The notes: generated by a model from the letters alone, not told the origin. A DNA stretch of 64,000 nucleotides from Geobacillus kaustophilus (GCF_000948285.1 NZ_JYBP01000003.1:1612001-1676000); one strand, 5' to 3'. Counted from the stretch's first letter, positions 54,300 through 64,000 are shown. Made by a program: numbers and translations.

Positions 54300-55634
54300 G
54301 GTTCATCACCAAAAGATGTACTTGCACCTGCCATTAAAGTATGTTAGTCGTTTCTAACCGAACCCGTAATGCAAAACGCTGGATATTTCTGTATCCATAT
54401 CCTCGACGTTTGATCAGCTTGATCTTGTTGTTCGTTCCTTCCATTTTCCCATTCGAGTAAGGGGATAAAATGCAAGAAACGATTTCTTCTGTTCGCTTGA
54501 CGAGCGCTTTTGCAATCGCGCGCACAACCGAACAAGGACAAAACGAATACCGATGAATCCAAGACTCCAAACGTCGTTTCGCCTGTTGCTCGTCTTTGCT
54601 TTTGGACACATAACGAAAATGTTGGAGCGATTGGTAGACCGACTTTAAGTCATCGCTTTCATTACACCATTCTCGTACGATTTGACGTTCTTCCTCCGTC
54701 AATTTCTCTGGGCATGTGCTCAATAAACGGCAAACGTAACGAACATTTCCGTGTTTCTTGCTTCCTTTGTCTACATATTTGCGGCAACGATCTAAAGCAT
54801 CCGTAAACAGCTGAATGACATGGAAATAATCGACCACGTGTGTCGCCTCTGGGCAACCCCCTTGAATGGCTTTTTTCATCGCTGGGGCTAAATCGCTTAC
54901 GACATACTGAACAGAACGAGACACATGCGCCAACGCACGTCTGATGGCTTCCTCGTTCTTTCCAGCTTCGATGGCATACCCTTCTCCCGTCTCGGCATCC
55001 ATGATCGCCACTCCGTAGTCATGCCCTTTTCGAAAGGCAAATTCATCGACACAAACCGCCTTTGGTTGGATATCATTCGATAGGAAGGAAGGGGCATGGG
55101 TATAAAACCAACGTTCCACGGTCGTGTAAGGGAGTTTGAGCATCCGAGCTACTGCCTGAATGGATGTCCCGATGCAAGATTGCGCCACCCATTGCTGAAA
55201 AGCGTCTGTTGCCACACTTGGAGGGGAGATTCCTGGATAAGACGTGCTGAACGTCATGCCACACGTACTACAACGTCTGCGCTCGACAGGGAGTTCAATC
55301 CAAAAAATCCCGATTCGTTGAGCATAGCCATGCATCCATTGCTTCTTTTTTCCTGTCATTTTGATCGTGCGTTTCAAGCAGACAGGACATAACGGGCATT
55401 GTTCAGGTAGAGAAAGTTCGAAAATCCAACGATCTCCTTCTTTTCGCACCTTTTGAATCAAAACATCTGGTAAATCGATAAGTTCTTTGATAAACTGAGC
55501 GTACATGCGAATTTTCCTCCAATGGTTTGGTTTGGTCACCTTTACCATACAGGAAAATTCGCATTTTTTGTACCCTCTATTTTCGCTATGCACACCGATC
55601 TTAAATCATCAAGTACAACTTGTGGTGAAGAGCC
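54300..55634 (-). mobile_element. Second ISL3-family element
   Basis: Ends GGTTCATCACCAAAAGATGT (54300 onward) and, inverted, GGCTCTTCACCACAAGTTGT (from 55634) agree at 21 of 25 positions and share TGTACTTG. It contains one intact transposase. The flanking octamers (AAAATTTT and TCAACTTT) do not match, so a target duplication is missing, perhaps through later recombination. It cuts an integrase relic at its right end. Confidence 0.8.
54334..55506 (-). CDS. ISL3-family transposase
   Basis: A 390-residue transposase, only distantly similar to the other ISL3 protein here. Zinc ribbon with CPLCPVCLKR and CSTCGMTF, HTH around ARMLKLPYTTVERWFYT, DDE motifs VCVDEFAFRKGHDYGVAIMD, VVSDLAPAMKKAI and KMEGTNNKIKLIKRRGYGYRN. 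The ATG read MYAQF follows GGAGGAAAATTCGC. A GCGAATTTTCCT/AGGAAAATTCGC inverted repeat in the leader sequesters this ribosome-binding site and could limit translation. Confidence 0.92.
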   Translation of the reverse strand: MYAQFIKELIDLPDVLIQKVRKEGDRWIFELSLPEQCPLCPVCLKRTIKMTGKKKQWMHGYAQRIGIFWIELPVERRRCSTCGMTFSTSYPGISPPSVATDAFQQWVAQSCIGTSIQAVARMLKLPYTTVERWFYTHAPSFLSNDIQPKAVCVDEFAFRKGHDYGVAIMDAETGEGYAIEAGKNEEAIRRALAHVSRSVQYVVSDLAPAMKKAIQGGCPEATHVVDYFHVIQLFTDALDRCRKYVDKGSKKHGNVRYVCRLLSTCPEKLTEEERQIVREWCNESDDLKSVYQSLQHFRYVSKSKDEQQAKRRLESWIHRYSFCPCSVVRAIAKALVKRTEEIVSCILSPYSNGKMEGTNNKIKLIKRRGYGYRNIQRFALRVRLETTNIL

Positions 55635-55935
55635 TCAACTTTTTTCGCTATATTTTCTTTGATACATTCCTCTTTTTCACACCAAGAAAAAACGCTCGAA
55701 TCATTTTCAACATAGATACAATAGATTGCGGTTTTAATCCCGATTTCTGCTTGTATCGCATGTACGCTTTAATATCGTGTGTAGTGATACTTTCTAGTTC
55801 AACAATTCCACGCTTTTCGGTCATGAACCGCTTAAACTGTTTCAACTCTTGACGCTTGTTAATGAGCGTTTTTCTTGTGAATCTTTTTGAAATGCAATAA
55901 TAGTCATATTCTTCTAAAATGTCCTCAAGCAACAA
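55635..55935 (-). pseudogene. Tyrosine-recombinase relic, truncated by IS and frameshifted
   Basis: Starts MLLEDILEEYDYYCISKRFT, continues QELKQFKRFMTEKRG and ITTHDIKAYMRYKQKSGLKP, the SAM-like N-terminal domain of a phage-type integrase. A frameshift in a run of six T follows RAF; the corrected frame reads SWCEKEECIKENIAKKVE and then runs into the ISL3 end. The catalytic domain is lost. It lies 0.2 kb from the right attachment-like repeat, where an integrase gene is expected. Confidence 0.75.
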
Positions 55936-55936
55936 A

Positions 55937-55987
55937 AAAAATCATCCCCTTTCGTTGATTAATCTTTCAACGAATAGGATGATTTTT
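55937..55987. terminator. Bidirectional hairpin with inverted 16-bp repeat copy
   Basis: AAAAATCATCC...GGATGATTTTT closes an inner CGTTGA/TCAACG stem just upstream of the integrase relic. Its right arm (55969-55984) is the inverted partner of 50038-50053. Confidence 0.6.
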
Positions 55988-56118
55988 TAGAAAGATTCAC
56001 CTTTTAACAATGAAATCAAAACGGAGAAAAATTCACTATTCAACACTTTTTTTGATTTCATTATTTGTGGTGATTCTGTTTCAAATATATGAAACCCCTT
56101 ATCAAATCAACGTTTCAT

Positions 56119-56331
56119 TTACTTGAGATGGTTGTTCATCATTTTCATCATCTGGTTGATTTTCTTCTGCGACGGAGTCATGCCCATTTGCATCATCATC
56201 ATCCGGATCATTTGTTCATTGATCGGCGGGTTTTTCTTCAAATAATTGATCATCGTTTTGCGGGCGACGAAAAATCCGATCGCCACCCCGGCGATGAGCG
56301 CCAGCACGCCAACGAGAATCGTACCCCACAT
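56119..56331 (-). CDS. yneF: YneF family membrane protein (intact copy)
   Basis: A 70-residue protein: one N-terminal span ([20 protein letters not shown]) and a Met-rich cytoplasmic tail ([20 protein letters not shown]). UPF0154/YneF family, function unknown. AAGAAGGAGG precedes the ATG. Its 3' end differs from the truncated copy at 49937 and no terminator follows it, consistent with its last codons being supplied by the inserted element. Confidence 0.9.
   Translation of the reverse strand: MWGTILVGVLALIAGVAIGFFVARKTMINYLKKNPPINEQMIRMMMMQMGMTPSQKKINQMMKMMNNHLK
56144..56195. repeat. 52-bp direct repeat, right copy (attR-like)
   Basis: Within intact yneF; 51/52 identical to 49951-50002. See the left copy. 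Confidence 0.7.
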
Positions 56332-56420
56332 AACAGCGATTTTCCTCCTTCTTGTTGTCTCCCTAACAGTGTACTAAACGATGCGTCATTAGACAATATT
56401 TCGCGACAAAAATCTTTTCA

Positions 56421-56858
56421 TTACGCAAATTTTCTTCCTTGCCGAGGTGCGGACAGCCAACAGTAATCGGCAAAATCAGCGTCGACCGCCAAAAACGTCG
56501 GCGAAAGCCGAGCGAGCGCCCGGCCGATGTCCGCAGCAAGCGGCGCGCTGTCAGCGACAAGAAGCAAGCGGCGCTTTTGCACGACAAGCAGCGCTTCCTC
56601 GCCGGCGTCGTTTTGCAAAACAAACATATTGCGCTCCAAATTTTTGCCGACGCGGCCGGCAAAATATTGCTTTAAGCCGAGTTCCAGACGCGAAAATGAC
56701 AGCCGTTCGGTGATAAATTCGACTTGCTTGCGGCAAATCGCCTTCAGCGGCGCTTTCGCGTATTGATGCTCACGAAGCAGTTCGACAATTTTTTCTGCCC
56801 GATGGCGGTAATGCGACGCCACATCGTCATTCAATAAATAAATCCAATAGCGGATCAT
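56421..56858 (-). CDS. sirA: Sporulation inhibitor of replication SirA
   Basis: A 145-residue homologue of B. subtilis SirA (YneE), which is made under Spo0A control and binds DnaA domain I to stop new rounds of replication in sporulating cells. Overall similarity is modest, but the end LSPTFLAVDADFADYCWLSAP matches the SirA C-terminal signature, and the place between yneF and tkt is the same. The ATG read MIRYW follows GGGGGATGGGGC. Confidence 0.82.
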   Translation of the reverse strand: MIRYWIYLLNDDVASHYRHRAEKIVELLREHQYAKAPLKAICRKQVEFITERLSFSRLELGLKQYFAGRVGKNLERNMFVLQNDAGEEALLVVQKRRLLLVADSAPLAADIGRALARLSPTFLAVDADFADYCWLSAPRQGRKFA

Positions 56859-57063
56859 GCCCCATCCCCCATTTCTGTTCATCTATTTTCTATTATAGAA
56901 AAGGAAAGGGGAAAAATATGTCTATTAACGGCAAGTTTTTTCACTAACATTGTCGATTTTTGTTTGCGGCGGCCATGCGGCCGCAAACAGGCAACACGTC
57001 ATGAACAAGCTTTTGCCCTCGATACAACCCCGAAAATACTTGACCAAGGCGCAGCCATCTTTC

Positions 57064-57101
57064 ACAAAAACAAGCTGCCCCTGCAACAACGCAAGGACAG
57101 C
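57064..57101 (-). terminator. tkt terminator
   Basis: AAGCTGtCC...GGgCAGCTT hairpin and GTTTTTG on the minus strand, just after the tkt stop. Confidence 0.65.
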
Positions 57102-57109
57102 TTTCCCGG

Positions 57110-59116
57110 TTACTTGCCGAGCAGCGCTTTTGTGCGGCGGACGACGTTGTCAACCGTAAAGCCATACTCGGCCATGATTTTCTCTCCCGGAGCGGAAGCA
57201 CCGAATCGGTCGATGGCCAAAATGTCGCCCTCGGCGCCGACGTAGCGCTCCCAACCGAGCGACGCGCCCATTTCAATGGCGAGCCGCTTCGTCACGGCCG
57301 GCGGAAGCACTTCATCGCGGTACGATTTTGGCTGCGCTTCGAAACGGTCCCACGATGGCATGCTGATGACGGAGACATGGATGCCCTCAGCAGCGAGCGC
57401 TTCTTGCGCTTTCACGGCCAGGCCGACTTCCGAACCAGTCGCCAACAACAGCGCCTCTGGAGCGCCGTTTTTCGCCGGTGAAACGACGTACGCACCTTTT
57501 TTCACGCCTTCATACGCCAACTCAGCTGTTGCCGCCAACGTCGGCACATCTTGACGCGTCAAGACAAGCGCAGTCGGCTTGTCCGTCGATTCGAGCGCCA
57601 GCCGCCATGCCGCCGCCGTTTCATTGGCATCAGCCGGTCGGATGACTGACAAGTTCGGCATCGCCCGAAGCGAAGCGAGATGTTCGACCGGCTCGTGCGT
57701 CGGGCCGTCTTCGCCGACGGCGATGCTGTCGTGCGTCAAGACGTAGGTGACTGGCAAGCCCATGAGCGCCGCCAAGCGAATCGCCGGACGCAAATAGTCA
57801 GAGAACACGAAGAACGTGCCTCCGAACACTTTCAACCCACCATGAAGCGCCATGCCATTGAGCGCCGCCCCCATGGCAAACTCGCGCACGCCAAACCAAA
57901 TGTTGCGCCCTTCGTAGCTGTCCGGCAGGAAGTTGCCGCCGCCTTTGATCAAGGTTTTATTCGAGCTCGCCAAGTCAGCCGAACCGCCGATAAACTGCGG
58001 CACCGCTTTGGCGATGGCGTTGAGCACTTCCCCGGACGATGAGCGGGTCGCCAGGCTTTTGCCCGCTTCATACACCGGCAGCGCCGCCTCCCAGCCATCC
58101 GGAAGCTTCCCTTCAATCGCCCGCTTCAGCTCGGCGGCCAATTCCGGATGCGCCCGTTCGTACGCGGCGAACTGTTCGTTCCATTCCGCTTCTTTTTTCG
58201 CTCCTGGCTCTTGCACCGTTTCCCGGAAGTGAGCGTACACTTCTTCCGGTACATAAAAATCTTCGGCAAACGTCCAACGGTACGCTTCCTTCGTCAGCTT
58301 CGCCTCCTCCGCGCCGAGCGGAGCGCCGTGGACGCCGGACGTGCCCGCTTTATTTGGCGCGCCGTAGCCAATCGTCGTTTTTACTTCAATGAGCGTCGGT
58401 CGGCTGAGGTCCGCCCGCGCTTCTTCCAACGCTTTCGCAATTTCTTCAATGTTATTGCCGTCCTCAACGCGCAAATATTGCCAACCGTACGCTTGGAAAC
58501 GTTGGGCGACGTTTTCCGAGAACGACAAGTTAAGCTCGCCGTCAAGGGAAATGTCGTTCGAATCATACAGAACGATCAAGCGGCCGAGCTTCAAGTGGCC
58601 GGCGAGTGACGCAGCTTCGCTCGCCACCCCTTCCATCAAGTCCCCATCGCCGCAAATGGCGTACGTATAATGATTGATGATCTCAAACCCGTCGCGGTTG
58701 TATGTAGCCGCCAAATGCCGTTCCGCCATGGCCATGCCGACCGCCATCGCAATCCCTTGGCCGAGCGGTCCCGTCGTCGCTTCCACGCCCGGCGTATGGC
58801 CGTATTCCGGATGGCCCGGCGTTTTGCTTCCCCATTGACGGAATTGTTTCAAGTCATCCATCGATACGTCGTAGCCGCTTAAATGGAGCAAGCTGTACAA
58901 CAGCATCGACCCGTGCCCGGCCGACAAGACAAACCGGTCGCGGTTGAACCAGTTTGGATTCGCCGGGTTATGATTCATAAATTTCGTCCAAAGCGTGTAC
59001 GCCATCGGCGCCGCGCCCATCGGCATGCCCGGGTGCCCAGATTTCGCTTTTTCGATCGCGTCAATCGACAGCGTTCGAATCGTCGTAATCGCCAACTCCT
59101 CGATTGAATGCGCCAT
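57110..59116 (-). CDS. tkt: Transketolase
   Basis: A 668-residue thiamine-diphosphate enzyme of the pentose phosphate pathway. Signatures: [19 protein letters not shown], ThDP motif [13 protein letters not shown] ... NDISLDGEL, and [19 protein letters not shown]. The length is typical. The ATG read MAHSIEEL follows AAAGGGAGGAAGACG; 14 upstream in-frame codons are untranslated. Confidence 0.97.
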   Translation of the reverse strand: MAHSIEELAITTIRTLSIDAIEKAKSGHPGMPMGAAPMAYTLWTKFMNHNPANPNWFNRDRFVLSAGHGSMLLYSLLHLSGYDVSMDDLKQFRQWGSKTPGHPEYGHTPGVEATTGPLGQGIAMAVGMAMAERHLAATYNRDGFEIINHYTYAICGDGDLMEGVASEAASLAGHLKLGRLIVLYDSNDISLDGELNLSFSENVAQRFQAYGWQYLRVEDGNNIEEIAKALEEARADLSRPTLIEVKTTIGYGAPNKAGTSGVHGAPLGAEEAKLTKEAYRWTFAEDFYVPEEVYAHFRETVQEPGAKKEAEWNEQFAAYERAHPELAAELKRAIEGKLPDGWEAALPVYEAGKSLATRSSSGEVLNAIAKAVPQFIGGSADLASSNKTLIKGGGNFLPDSYEGRNIWFGVREFAMGAALNGMALHGGLKVFGGTFFVFSDYLRPAIRLAALMGLPVTYVLTHDSIAVGEDGPTHEPVEHLASLRAMPNLSVIRPADANETAAAWRLALESTDKPTALVLTRQDVPTLAATAELAYEGVKKGAYVVSPAKNGAPEALLLATGSEVGLAVKAQEALAAEGIHVSVISMPSWDRFEAQPKSYRDEVLPPAVTKRLAIEMGASLGWERYVGAEGDILAIDRFGASAPGEKIMAEYGFTVDNVVRRTKALLGK

Positions 59117-59216
59117 CGTCTTCCTCCCTTTCATCAACATGGTGTCATTTACTATCATATAGAAAATCGATCGGCTTGTACAACGTTATTTTCCGGGCCG
59201 CCCCTCTTTCGATCGT

Positions 59217-59447
59217 TTAATGGAAGCGCCGCCGCTGGCTTTCCTTTAATTTTTTCGGCGTCACGTCGTTGCCGGTTGGGTCGATGACCGTCACTGTATG
59301 CAGCATATCGGTCATCGTCTTGCGGAACGCCTGAATGTATTCGCGGCGAAGCTTCGCTTGTTCCAGCGTCTCCTCGGCCGACAAGCCGCCGGTTTTCGCT
59401 TTTTTTGCCAGTTCATTGATGCGGGCTAATTTATGTTTGGCAAGCAT
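59217..59447 (-). CDS. ynzC: DUF896 family protein (YnzC)
   Basis: A 76-residue helical hairpin: LARINELAKKAKTGGLSAEE and KLRREYIQAFRKTM are the DUF896 signature (YnzC/UPF0291). In B. subtilis ynzC is SOS-controlled with yneA and yneB. Site AGGAGAGATGATC before the ATG. Confidence 0.9.
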   Translation of the reverse strand: MLAKHKLARINELAKKAKTGGLSAEETLEQAKLRREYIQAFRKTMTDMLHTVTVIDPTGNDVTPKKLKESQRRRFH

Positions 59448-59576
59448 TGATCATCTCTCCTATCTGCCATATTCTCACTCTGTTTTATCTTATCTGATCA
59501 ACCAGGAAAATGGCAACGATCGCATCTTGGCTTCCTTTTGCCCGCTCACCGCTTTAGGGCCAGGCGCCGCACACAA

Positions 59577-60556
<980 letters not shown>

Positions 60557-60596
60557 TTCTCCCACCCTTTTCCAGAATATTTGTTCGCTTGCTTTC

Positions 60597-60626
60597 ATTA
60601 TAGCCAAGAACATTTGTTTGTGTCAA
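60597..60626 (-). promoter_or_regulatory. yneA promoter with LexA box 1
   Basis: -35 TTGACA (60621-60626), 18-bp spacer, -10 TATAAT (60597-60602). The spacer is filled by AGAACATTTGTTTG (60607-60620), a LexA box of the Gram-positive CGAACnnnnGTTYG type with one change. Confidence 0.85.
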
Positions 60627-60635
60627 TAAAAAATT

Positions 60636-60675
60636 CGAACTTATGTTTGTTTTTTCATCTTCCGCATGGTATAAT
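60636..60675 (+). promoter_or_regulatory. lexA promoter with LexA box 2
   Basis: CGAACTTATGTTTG (60636-60649) is a LexA box that overlaps the -35 TTGTTT (60647-60652); 17-bp spacer; -10 TATAAT (60670-60675). This gives negative autoregulation of lexA. Confidence 0.85.
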
Positions 60676-60708
60676 GAAGGCAAACGATGTGGCGAGAGGT
60701 GTTAAAGA

Positions 60709-61332
60709 ATGACGAAACTATCGAAACGGCAACAGCAAATTTTAGAGTTTATTAAACAGGAAGTAAAAACAAAAGGCTATCCTCCATCGGTGCGGGAAAT
60801 TGGGGAAGCGGTTGGACTGGCGTCAAGTTCGACGGTCCACGGGCATCTTGCGCGTCTAGAAAGCAAAGGGTACATCCGCCGCGACCCGACGAAGCCGCGC
60901 GCCATTGAAATTTTGGACAACGACATGGCCAAGGAGAGAGAAAAAGAGGAGATCATCTCGGTGCCGATCATCGGCAAGGTGACGGCCGGCCAGCCCATTA
61001 CAGCGGTGGAAAACATCGAAGGCTACTTTCCGCTGCCGAAGCGGCTCGCCGCCGGTGAAGAGCAGCTGTTTATGCTTGAGGTGATGGGCGACAGCATGAT
61101 CGAAGCCGGCATTTTAGACGGCGACTACGTCATCGTCCGCCAGCAGTCATCGGCCAACAACGGCGATATCGTCGTCGCCATGACGGAAGACAACGAGGCG
61201 ACAGTGAAACGGTTTTTCAAGGAAAAAGATCATATCCGCCTGCAGCCGGAAAACGCCCATCTTGAGCCGATCATCGTCCGGGACTGCACGATTCTCGGCA
61301 AAGTGATCGGCGTCTATCGCCTGTTCGACTGA
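60709..61332 (+). CDS. lexA: SOS repressor LexA
   Basis: A 207-residue repressor: winged-HTH start ([20 protein letters not shown] ... [17 protein letters not shown]), self-cleavage site Ala93-Gly94 in GKVTAGQPI, catalytic Ser129 in [11 protein letters not shown] and Lys167 in NEATVKRFF. RecA filaments trigger its autocleavage. Divergent from yneA, as in all Bacillaceae. Confidence 0.97.
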   Translation: MTKLSKRQQQILEFIKQEVKTKGYPPSVREIGEAVGLASSSTVHGHLARLESKGYIRRDPTKPRAIEILDNDMAKEREKEEIISVPIIGKVTAGQPITAVENIEGYFPLPKRLAAGEEQLFMLEVMGDSMIEAGILDGDYVIVRQQSSANNGDIVVAMTEDNEATVKRFFKEKDHIRLQPENAHLEPIIVRDCTILGKVIGVYRLFD

Positions 61333-61352
61333 CTCGTGCCGGCCTGCGCCCA

Positions 61353-61391
61353 TAAAAAAGCTGCCCTGAAAAAAACGGGGCAGCTTTTTTA
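61353..61391. terminator. Bidirectional terminator between lexA and glnA
   Basis: AAAAAAGCTGCCC...GGGGCAGCTTTTTT with an A-rich loop; T runs on both strands between convergent genes. Confidence 0.9.
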
Positions 61392-61395
61392 TGAA

Positions 61396-62730
61396 TCAGT
61401 AGAGTTCCATATATTGGTCCAATTCCCATTGATGAACCGTTGTCCGGTACATATCCCACTCAATTTCTTTCGCCTCGACGAAATGCTCGAATAAATGTTT
61501 GCCGAGCGCATGAACCATCACTTCATCCGACTTCAAGTTTTCCAACGCTTCATGCAGCGTTGCCGGCAAATCGACGATGCCTTCTTCGAGCCGTTCTTCT
61601 TTCGTCATGACGTAAATGTTTCGATCCACTGGCGCCGGAGGAGTGAGCTTGTTGCGAATGCCGTCAAGCCCAGCGGCTAAAAGCACCGCCATGGCCAAGT
61701 ATGGGTTGGCCGACGGGTCAACGCTTCGCACCTCAATGCGCGTGCTCATGCCGCGCGAAGCGGGAATGCGGATGAGCGGGCTGCGGTTGCGCGCCGACCA
61801 AGCGACATAGCACGGCGCTTCATAGCCCGGAACAAGCCGTTTGTACGAGTTGACGGTCGGGTTCGTCACCGCCGTAAAGTTCGGCGCATGCTTCAGCACG
61901 CCGGCGATAAACTGCCGCGCCGTATCGCTCAACTGCAAGTCGCCGTTCGGATCGAAAAAGGCGTTTTCACCGTTGCGGAACAGCGACAGGTTGCAATGCA
62001 TTCCCGAACCGTTGATCCCAAAAATCGGCTTCGGCATAAAGGTCGCATGCAATCCGTGTTTGCGGGCGATCGTTTTGACGACGAGCTTAAACGTTTGAAT
62101 GTCATCGCACGCTTTAATCGCATGGGCGTATTTAAAATCGATCTCATGCTGGCCCGGAGCGACTTCATGATGGGACGCTTCGATTTCAAACCCCATTTCC
62201 TCAAGCTCGAGCACAATGTCGCGCCGGCAGTTTTCCCCAAGATCGGTCGGCGCCAAATCGAAATAACCGCCGCGATCGTTCAGCTCCATCGTCGGGTGTC
62301 CTTTTTCGTCAAGCTTGAAGAGGAAGAATTCCGGCTCAGCTCCTAAGTTAAAGGCGTTGAAGCCGAGCGCCTCCATCTCTTTCAGCATCCGCTTCAAGTT
62401 GTAGCGCGGACAGCCTTCAAACGGCGTGCCGTCCGGATTGTAAATGTCGCAGATAAAGCGGGCGACTTTTCCTTTTTCTGAAGTCCACGGGAAAATGACG
62501 AACGTATCCAAGTCCGGATACAAATACATATCCGACTCTTCGATGCGGACAAATCCTTCGATCGACGACCCGTCAAACATAATTTTGTTGTTAAGCGCTT
62601 TCTCAAGCTGGCTGATCGGAATTTCGACGTTTTTGATCGTGCCCAAAATATCGGTGAATTGCAGGCGGATGTACTTGACATTTTCCTCTTTGACGATGTG
62701 TAGAATGTCGTCACGCGTATATTTTGCCAT
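61396..62730 (-). CDS. glnA: Glutamine synthetase, type I-alpha
   Basis: A 444-residue GlnA (glutamate + ammonia + ATP to glutamine). Motifs: [22 protein letters not shown] (in two parts), [38 protein letters not shown] and [14 protein letters not shown]. The 444-residue length and lack of the adenylylation loop mark the feedback-inhibited Firmicute form, which also signals nitrogen status to GlnR and TnrA. The ATG follows GGGGAGGAGTTTGG; 39 nt after glnR. Confidence 0.97.
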   Translation of the reverse strand: MAKYTRDDILHIVKEENVKYIRLQFTDILGTIKNVEIPISQLEKALNNKIMFDGSSIEGFVRIEESDMYLYPDLDTFVIFPWTSEKGKVARFICDIYNPDGTPFEGCPRYNLKRMLKEMEALGFNAFNLGAEPEFFLFKLDEKGHPTMELNDRGGYFDLAPTDLGENCRRDIVLELEEMGFEIEASHHEVAPGQHEIDFKYAHAIKACDDIQTFKLVVKTIARKHGLHATFMPKPIFGINGSGMHCNLSLFRNGENAFFDPNGDLQLSDTARQFIAGVLKHAPNFTAVTNPTVNSYKRLVPGYEAPCYVAWSARNRSPLIRIPASRGMSTRIEVRSVDPSANPYLAMAVLLAAGLDGIRNKLTPPAPVDRNIYVMTKEERLEEGIVDLPATLHEALENLKSDEVMVHALGKHLFEHFVEAKEIEWDMYRTTVHQWELDQYMELY

Positions 62731-62769
62731 GTCCAAACTCCTCCCCGGCTCGGAAATCATTTTCCGTCA

Positions 62770-63171
62770 TTAATGAAAGAAGCGAGCGAGATCTCCCTGG
62801 CGAAGCGATGCGCGCTGGAACCGGCCGGCCTGCAGCAATTCATTCCGCAAAATTTCGCGCAGTTCTTCGTCCGACAGCTTCGGTTTTCCTGCTTTTTCGA
62901 CTTTCTCCGCCTGCCCGTGGCGCCCTTCCTCCCGCGCGGCAAAAATTTGCTTAATGCCCGCCAAGTTGACTCCTTGGTCGATCAAATCTTTAATCTCGAG
63001 CAAGCGGTCAATGTCATTGAGCGAAAACAGCCGCCGGTTGCCTTCCGTACGCGCCGGCGTGACGAGGCCATGTTCTTCATAATAGCGGATTTGCCGGGCC
63101 GATAAGTCGGTCAGCTGCATCACAATCCCAATCGGAAACAATGGCATGGAACGACGAATTTGGCTGCTCAT
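62770..63171 (-). CDS. glnR: Nitrogen repressor GlnR (MerR family)
   Basis: A 133-residue MerR-type repressor: [20 protein letters not shown] is the HTH with the typical MerR end ([19 protein letters not shown]), and the C-terminal tail binds feedback-inhibited GlnA. It represses glnRA and other genes when nitrogen is plentiful. AGGAGGAATTGGC before the ATG. Confidence 0.96.
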   Translation of the reverse strand: MSSQIRRSMPLFPIGIVMQLTDLSARQIRYYEEHGLVTPARTEGNRRLFSLNDIDRLLEIKDLIDQGVNLAGIKQIFAAREEGRHGQAEKVEKAGKPKLSDEELREILRNELLQAGRFQRASLRQGDLARFFH

Positions 63172-63200
63172 GCCAATTCCTCCTCGCTTTTGATACCTTT

Positions 63201-63252
63201 ATTTTACCATAATGTTAGGAAATGAGTCAATGAAACGTGACGTTTCCTCACA
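63201..63252 (-). promoter_or_regulatory. glnRA promoter with two GlnR/TnrA boxes
   Basis: -35 TTGACT (63225-63230), 18-bp spacer, -10 TAAAAT (63201-63206). Box 1, TGTGAGGAAACGTCACG (63236-63252), fits TGTNA-N7-TNACA with one change; box 2 (63213-63229), ending TAACA, covers the -35/spacer and fits less well. Box 1 overlaps the last codons of the upstream ynbB gene. Confidence 0.75.
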
Positions 63253-64000
63253 AACAAATCAACCGCTGTTCAAGCAAACGCTCAATGGCGGAACAGACGG
63301 CGATTTTCACATGCGAATACGTCAATCCGCCTTGCACATACGCGACATATGGGGGGCGCAACGGCCCGTCGGCCGTCAACTCCATGCTTGCCCCTTGGAC
63401 GAACGTGCCGGCGGCCATGATCACTTTGTCTTCATAGCCGGGCATGTCGCTCGGATACGGAGTGAAATGAGCGTTGACTGGGGAGGAAGCCTGAATCGCT
63501 TGGCAAAACGCCACCATTTGTTCCGGATCGTCAAAACGGACGGACTGAACCAAATCCGTGCGCTTCGCCTTCCATGATGGCGAGGTTGTTAGTCCGATCC
63601 GCTCGAGCATCGCCGCCGTAAAAACCGCCCCCTTGAGCGCCTGGCCCACGGTGTGCGGCGCAAGGAAAAAGCCTTGATACATATCCGGCAAGCTGTAAAG
63701 CGACGGACCGACTTCCGCTCCAATGCCCGGCGAGGTCATCCGATAGGCGCACGCCTCCACATATTCCCGCTTGCCGACAATGTAGCCGCCCGTTTTCGCC
63801 AATCCCCCTCCCGGGTTTTTAATGAGCGAGCCGGCCATCAAATCGGCGCCGACATGGCATGGCTCTTTCTCTTCGACGAATTCGCCATAGCAATTGTCGA
63901 CAAACACGACGACATCCGGTTTGATCGACTTGACGAATGCAATCATGTCGCCAATCTCTTCGACAGTAAACGACGGCCGGTCCGCATAGCCGCGCGAGCG
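63248..64000 (-). CDS. ynbB: YnbB, methionine gamma-lyase/aluminium-resistance family (start beyond window)
   Basis: The C-terminal ~250 residues of a PLP-dependent Cys/Met-metabolism fold protein. It enters the window reading SFTVEEIGDMIAFVKSIKPD, continues VFVDNCYGEFVEEKEP (PLP-binding Asp), and SLIKNPGGGLAKTGGYIVG contains the Schiff-base Lys. The family is called aluminium resistance protein or YnbB, about 420 residues; its reaction is not established. It precedes glnRA, as in B. subtilis. Confidence 0.88.
   Translation of the reverse strand, partial: RSRGYADRPSFTVEEIGDMIAFVKSIKPDVVVFVDNCYGEFVEEKEPCHVGADLMAGSLIKNPGGGLAKTGGYIVGKREYVEACAYRMTSPGIGAEVGPSLYSLPDMYQGFFLAPHTVGQALKGAVFTAAMLERIGLTTSPSWKAKRTDLVQSVRFDDPEQMVAFCQAIQASSPVNAHFTPYPSDMPGYEDKVIMAAGTFVQGASMELTADGPLRPPYVAYVQGGLTYSHVKIAVCSAIERLLEQRLICL

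Noticed and set aside
54292..55642. Target duplication around the second ISL3 element
   Set aside because: The flanking octamers AAAATTTT and TCAACTTT do not match.
56953..56995. GTTTGCGG...CCGCAAAC hairpin near tkt
   Set aside because: No T tract on either strand and another, better terminator lies next to the tkt stop.

Overview
The window comes from a moderately GC-rich, endospore-forming, thermophilic Bacillaceae, most likely Geobacillus. The evidence is gene content (three small acid-soluble spore protein genes, sirA, a Spo0E-like phosphatase, glnR-glnA, lexA-yneA-yneB, AcnA) and a gene order that follows the Bacillus subtilis blocks cspD-ypzA-ypeQ-ypeP and lexA-yneA-yneB-ynzC-tkt-sirA-yneF-ynzD-ccdA-yneI-yneJ-yneK-(sspP/sspO)-citB. 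Family assignments are made from motifs and remembered family features; no database search was run.

Layout. 0-8.5 kb is an accessory-looking stretch: a tRNA-Arg(CCT), a decayed GNAT acetyltransferase, an Mrr-type restriction enzyme with two neighbours (one a stand-alone McrB N-terminal domain), a cupin protein, an extradiol dioxygenase, and a PIN / Xre-ImmA-IrrE toxin-antitoxin-like pair with two matching palindromic operators. 8.5-22 kb holds metabolic genes: pseudouridine breakdown (psuK-psuG), a TsuA-type sulfur transporter, mscL, a histidine-utilisation cluster (hutG, a REC-AraC regulator, hutU, hutI and a YjiH-family membrane protein; no histidase or HutP), two hotdog thioesterases, and a small unknown gene plus a VOC gene behind a SAM riboswitch. 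22.5-32 kb has a GAF-GGDEF-EAL protein, glpF-glpK with a cre box and a terminator leader, cspD and its conserved neighbours, a DMT exporter and sspL. 32-46 kb has aconitase, a deleted tnpB element, sspO and sspP, a chitobiose/cellobiose-type PTS operon with chbG driven by a sigma-54 promoter and a LevR-type activator, a spore-type cell-wall hydrolase and the ccd block.

46-50 kb encodes a Spo0E-like phosphatase and a BmrCD-like heterodimeric ABC exporter. 49.95-56.2 kb is a 6.2-kb IS-rich island. It is bounded by a 52-bp imperfect direct repeat that is an internal piece of yneF, so it looks like a decayed integrative element that entered yneF, left a yneF fragment on one side and an intact gene on the other, and was then filled with nested elements: an IS982 relic carrying a 214-bp foldback MITE with a 10-bp target duplication, an IS4 element, an ISL3 element with an 8-bp target duplication close to the IS4 terminus, a second ISL3 element, and integrase relics. 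From 56.1 kb to the end the core genome resumes: yneF, sirA, tkt, ynzC, yneB, yneA, lexA, glnA, glnR and the start-truncated ynbB.

Several regulatory sites can be read directly: LexA boxes between divergent yneA and lexA, GlnR/TnrA-type boxes before glnRA, perfect cre matches before glpFK and before the PTS operon, a sigma-54 -24/-12 element, an S-box riboswitch with its own promoter, sigma-G-like promoters before sspO and sspP, and a 20-bp-period direct repeat before hutU that is probably the operator of the adjacent AraC-type regulator.
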